Assembly: GCF_024753285.1 (NCBI RefSeq)
Contig: NZ_JANUGW010000031.1
Span: 1-64,000 of the forward strand
DNA: 64,000 bases
Direction: 5' to 3'
Source of the DNA: Massilia pinisoli
GTDB taxonomy: Bacteria; Pseudomonadota; Gammaproteobacteria; Burkholderiales; Burkholderiaceae_D
Shown: one piece after another, positions 62,449 through 64,000 of the stretch
How the letters are laid out: every line of letters starts with the position of its first letter
Position numbering within the stretch: position 1 is the first letter of the stretch
The notes under the pieces: model-generated
What the model saw: only the letters and a program-made list of their open reading frames with translations
The model's database searches: none
Told to the model about the DNA's origin: nothing
Program-made: the position numbers and the translations under genes

Positions 62449-64000
62449 GGCCCCTCCGGCGTGTAGGCGTACGGCTCGCGCACGACGACGGGCGCAATCG
62501 TGAAATTGTGCTCGGGCGGCGGCGAGTCCGTCTGCCATTCGAGGCCCGTGGCGCGCCACGGGTTCGCCGGCGCGCGCGCCCCGTAGCGCAGCGACCACGC
62601 GAGATAGCCCAGCGGCAGCAAATAGCCCACCGCGAGCGTGACGGCGCCGGCGGACGACAGCACGTGCAGCAGCTGGAATTCCGGCGGATAGCTGTGATAG
62701 CGGCGCGGCATGCCCGCATAACCGAGCAGGTATTGCGGGAAGAACGTCAGGTTGAAGCCGGCGAAGATGACGAGCGCCGCGATCTTGCCCCACGTCTCGG
62801 AATACATGCGGCCCGTGACTTTCGGCCACCAGAAATGGATGCCGCCCAGGTACGCCATCACGGACCCGCCGACCATGATGTAGTGGAAGTGGGCGACGAC
62901 GAAATAGGTGTCGGACAGGTGCACGTCGAGCGCCAGCGCCGCGAGGAACAGCCCCGTCAGCCCGCCGATCGTGAACAGGCCGACGAAGCCCAGCGCGTAC
63001 AGCATCGGCGCGGAAAAGCGGATGCTGCCCTTGTACAAGGTGGCTGTCCAGTTGAACACCTTGATGGCGGACGGGATCGCGACGAGGAACGACAGCAGCG
63101 AGAACACGAGGCCCGCGTACATCGACTGGCCGCTGACGAACATGTGATGGCCCCACACGAGGAAGCCAATGACGGCGATGGCCAGGATCGCGTACGCCAT
63201 GAAGCGGTAGCCGAACACGGGCCGGCGCGCGAAGCACGGGATGATCTCGCTGGCCACGCCCATCGCGGGCAGCACCATGACGTACACGGCCGGGTGCGAA
63301 TAAAACCAGAACAGGTGCTGGAACAGCAGCGGGTCGCCGCCCAGCGCCGGGTCGAAGATCCCCACCTGGAACAGGCGCTCGATGGCGACCAGCACGAGGG
63401 TCATCGCCAGCACGGGCGTCGCCAGCACGAGGATCAGCGACGTGGCGTAGTTCGCCCACACGAACAGCGGCAGCCGGAACCAGCCGAGGCCCGGCGCGCG
63501 CAGGGTGTGCACGCTCACGATGAAGTTCAGGCCCGTCAGGATCGACGAGAACCCGAGCACGAGGACGCCGGACAGCGCCGCCACGACGTGCGAATTCGAG
63601 AACATCGACGAGAACGGCGTGTAGAACGTCCACCCCGTGTCGACGCCGCCCGCCAGCAGCGCCCACAACACGATGGCGCCGCCCGCCATGTACAGGTACC
63701 AGCTGGCGAGATTCAACCGGGGGAATGCGAGGTCGCGCGCGCCGATCATCAGCGGCATCAGGAAATTCCCCAGCACGGCGGGGATCGACGGGATCAGGAA
63801 CAACCACACCATGATGATGCCGTGCGCCGTGAACAGCTTGTTGTACGTGTCGTCGCTGACGAGGTCACCCTGCGGTGTCGCCAGTTCCAGCCGGATCAGC
63901 GCCGCCGCCACGCCGCCGAGGAAGAAGAAGAATGTGATCGAGATCGCGTACAGCACGGCGATGCGCTTGTGGTCGCGCGTCGTCAGCCAGTCGATCAGGC
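62445..64000 (-). CDS. ctaD: cytochrome c oxidase subunit I (partial, runs off the window)
   Basis: At least 517 residues of heme-copper oxidase subunit I; the 5' end lies beyond 64000 ([15 protein letters not shown] is still in frame at the edge). Heme a ligand His is in [10 protein letters not shown], the copper-B ligands are in YSHPAVYVM and WGHHMF, and HFHYIMVGG has the two heme ligands. YSHP instead of GHPE marks the A2 subfamily of oxidases, in which Tyr and Ser replace the D-channel Glu. It pumps protons while reducing oxygen. Subunit II is expected just outside the window. Confidence 0.95.
   Translation of the reverse strand, partial: LIDWLTTRDHKRIAVLYAISITFFFFLGGVAAALIRLELATPQGDLVSDDTYNKLFTAHGIIMVWLFLIPSIPAVLGNFLMPLMIGARDLAFPRLNLASWYLYMAGGAIVLWALLAGGVDTGWTFYTPFSSMFSNSHVVAALSGVLVLGFSSILTGLNFIVSVHTLRAPGLGWFRLPLFVWANYATSLILVLATPVLAMTLVLVAIERLFQVGIFDPALGGDPLLFQHLFWFYSHPAVYVMVLPAMGVASEIIPCFARRPVFGYRFMAYAILAIAVIGFLVWGHHMFVSGQSMYAGLVFSLLSFLVAIPSAIKVFNWTATLYKGSIRFSAPMLYALGFVGLFTIGGLTGLFLAALALDVHLSDTYFVVAHFHYIMVGGSVMAYLGGIHFWWPKVTGRMYSETWGKIAALVIFAGFNLTFFPQYLLGYAGMPRRYHSYPPEFQLLHVLSSAGAVTLAVGYLLPLGYLAWSLRYGARAPANPWRATGLEWQTDSPPPEHNFTIAPVVVREPYAYTPEGP

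Noticed and set aside
1-64000. tRNA, rRNA, prophage or plasmid origin
   Set aside because: I looked for typical tRNA arms, phage structural genes and iteron clusters and saw none; a tRNAscan or Infernal run would settle this.

Overview
The window is GC-rich DNA from a Gram-negative bacterium. It most likely belongs to the Oxalobacteraceae (Massilia-like Betaproteobacteria). This is inferred from the Anbu proteasome-like gene with its ATP-grasp/alpha-E/transglutaminase partners, a PEP-CTERM secreted protein, an N-acetyl-free but hemicellulase-rich gene set with TonB-dependent receptors, and a cytochrome oxidase of the A2 type. No tRNA, rRNA, CRISPR array or prophage was seen.

Layout. 0.06-4.2 kb: the Anbu peptidase operon. 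4.4-9.6 kb: a GH43 glycosidase, a small secreted protein and a convergent GH31 alpha-xylosidase-like enzyme. 9.9-10.7 kb: a scar region with a truncated, frameshifted TonB receptor, the 3' end (domains V and VI) of a group II intron and a transposase-like fragment. 10.7-18.9 kb: a TonB-receptor cluster with SapC, JmjC/cupin, tryptophan halogenase, a halogenase remnant and two small putative iron/2-oxoglutarate oxygenases. 19.4-23.0 kb: a ROK repressor, a Gfo/Idh/MocA oxidoreductase and a divergent MarR/siderophore-interacting pair. 23.1-26.0 kb: a PEP-CTERM protein and a multi-domain arabinanase. 26.4-29.4 kb: RNase Z and a LytS/LytTR two-component pair. 29.5-41.5 kb: four tandem GH74 xyloglucanase lipoproteins and an acetyl-esterase. 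41.8-49 kb: a sugar-binding protein divergent from an OmpR-type two-component system, an EAL phosphodiesterase and a degenerate short-chain dehydrogenase. 49.1-51.9 kb: a GH2 enzyme. 52.0-60.6 kb: a tightly packed seven-gene oxidoreductase operon. 60.7-64 kb: a YdcF protein and a cytochrome oxidase operon (partial).

How it fits together. Much of the window is a xyloglucan/hemicellulose utilisation region: GH74 enzymes cut the backbone outside the cell, the esterase removes acetyl groups, and GH31, GH2 and GH43 enzymes remove xylose, galactose and arabinose or xylose side groups. Two shared cis-signals support coordinate control. A LacI-type operator (GCGCTACCA half, palindromic in two cases) sits inside the promoters of the GH43, GH31 and GH2 genes. 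A different promoter (TTGACA, 17 bases, TTAGAC-like) precedes three GH74 genes and the esterase.

The best candidate for an undescribed system is the operon at 51976-60579. It encodes a TPP enzyme, a GMC dehydrogenase with its gluconate-dehydrogenase-type small subunit, an FMN hydroxy-acid dehydrogenase and a GH1-like protein. It also encodes an unrecognised membrane protein built from two repeats with conserved histidines, placed where such a complex usually has a cytochrome.
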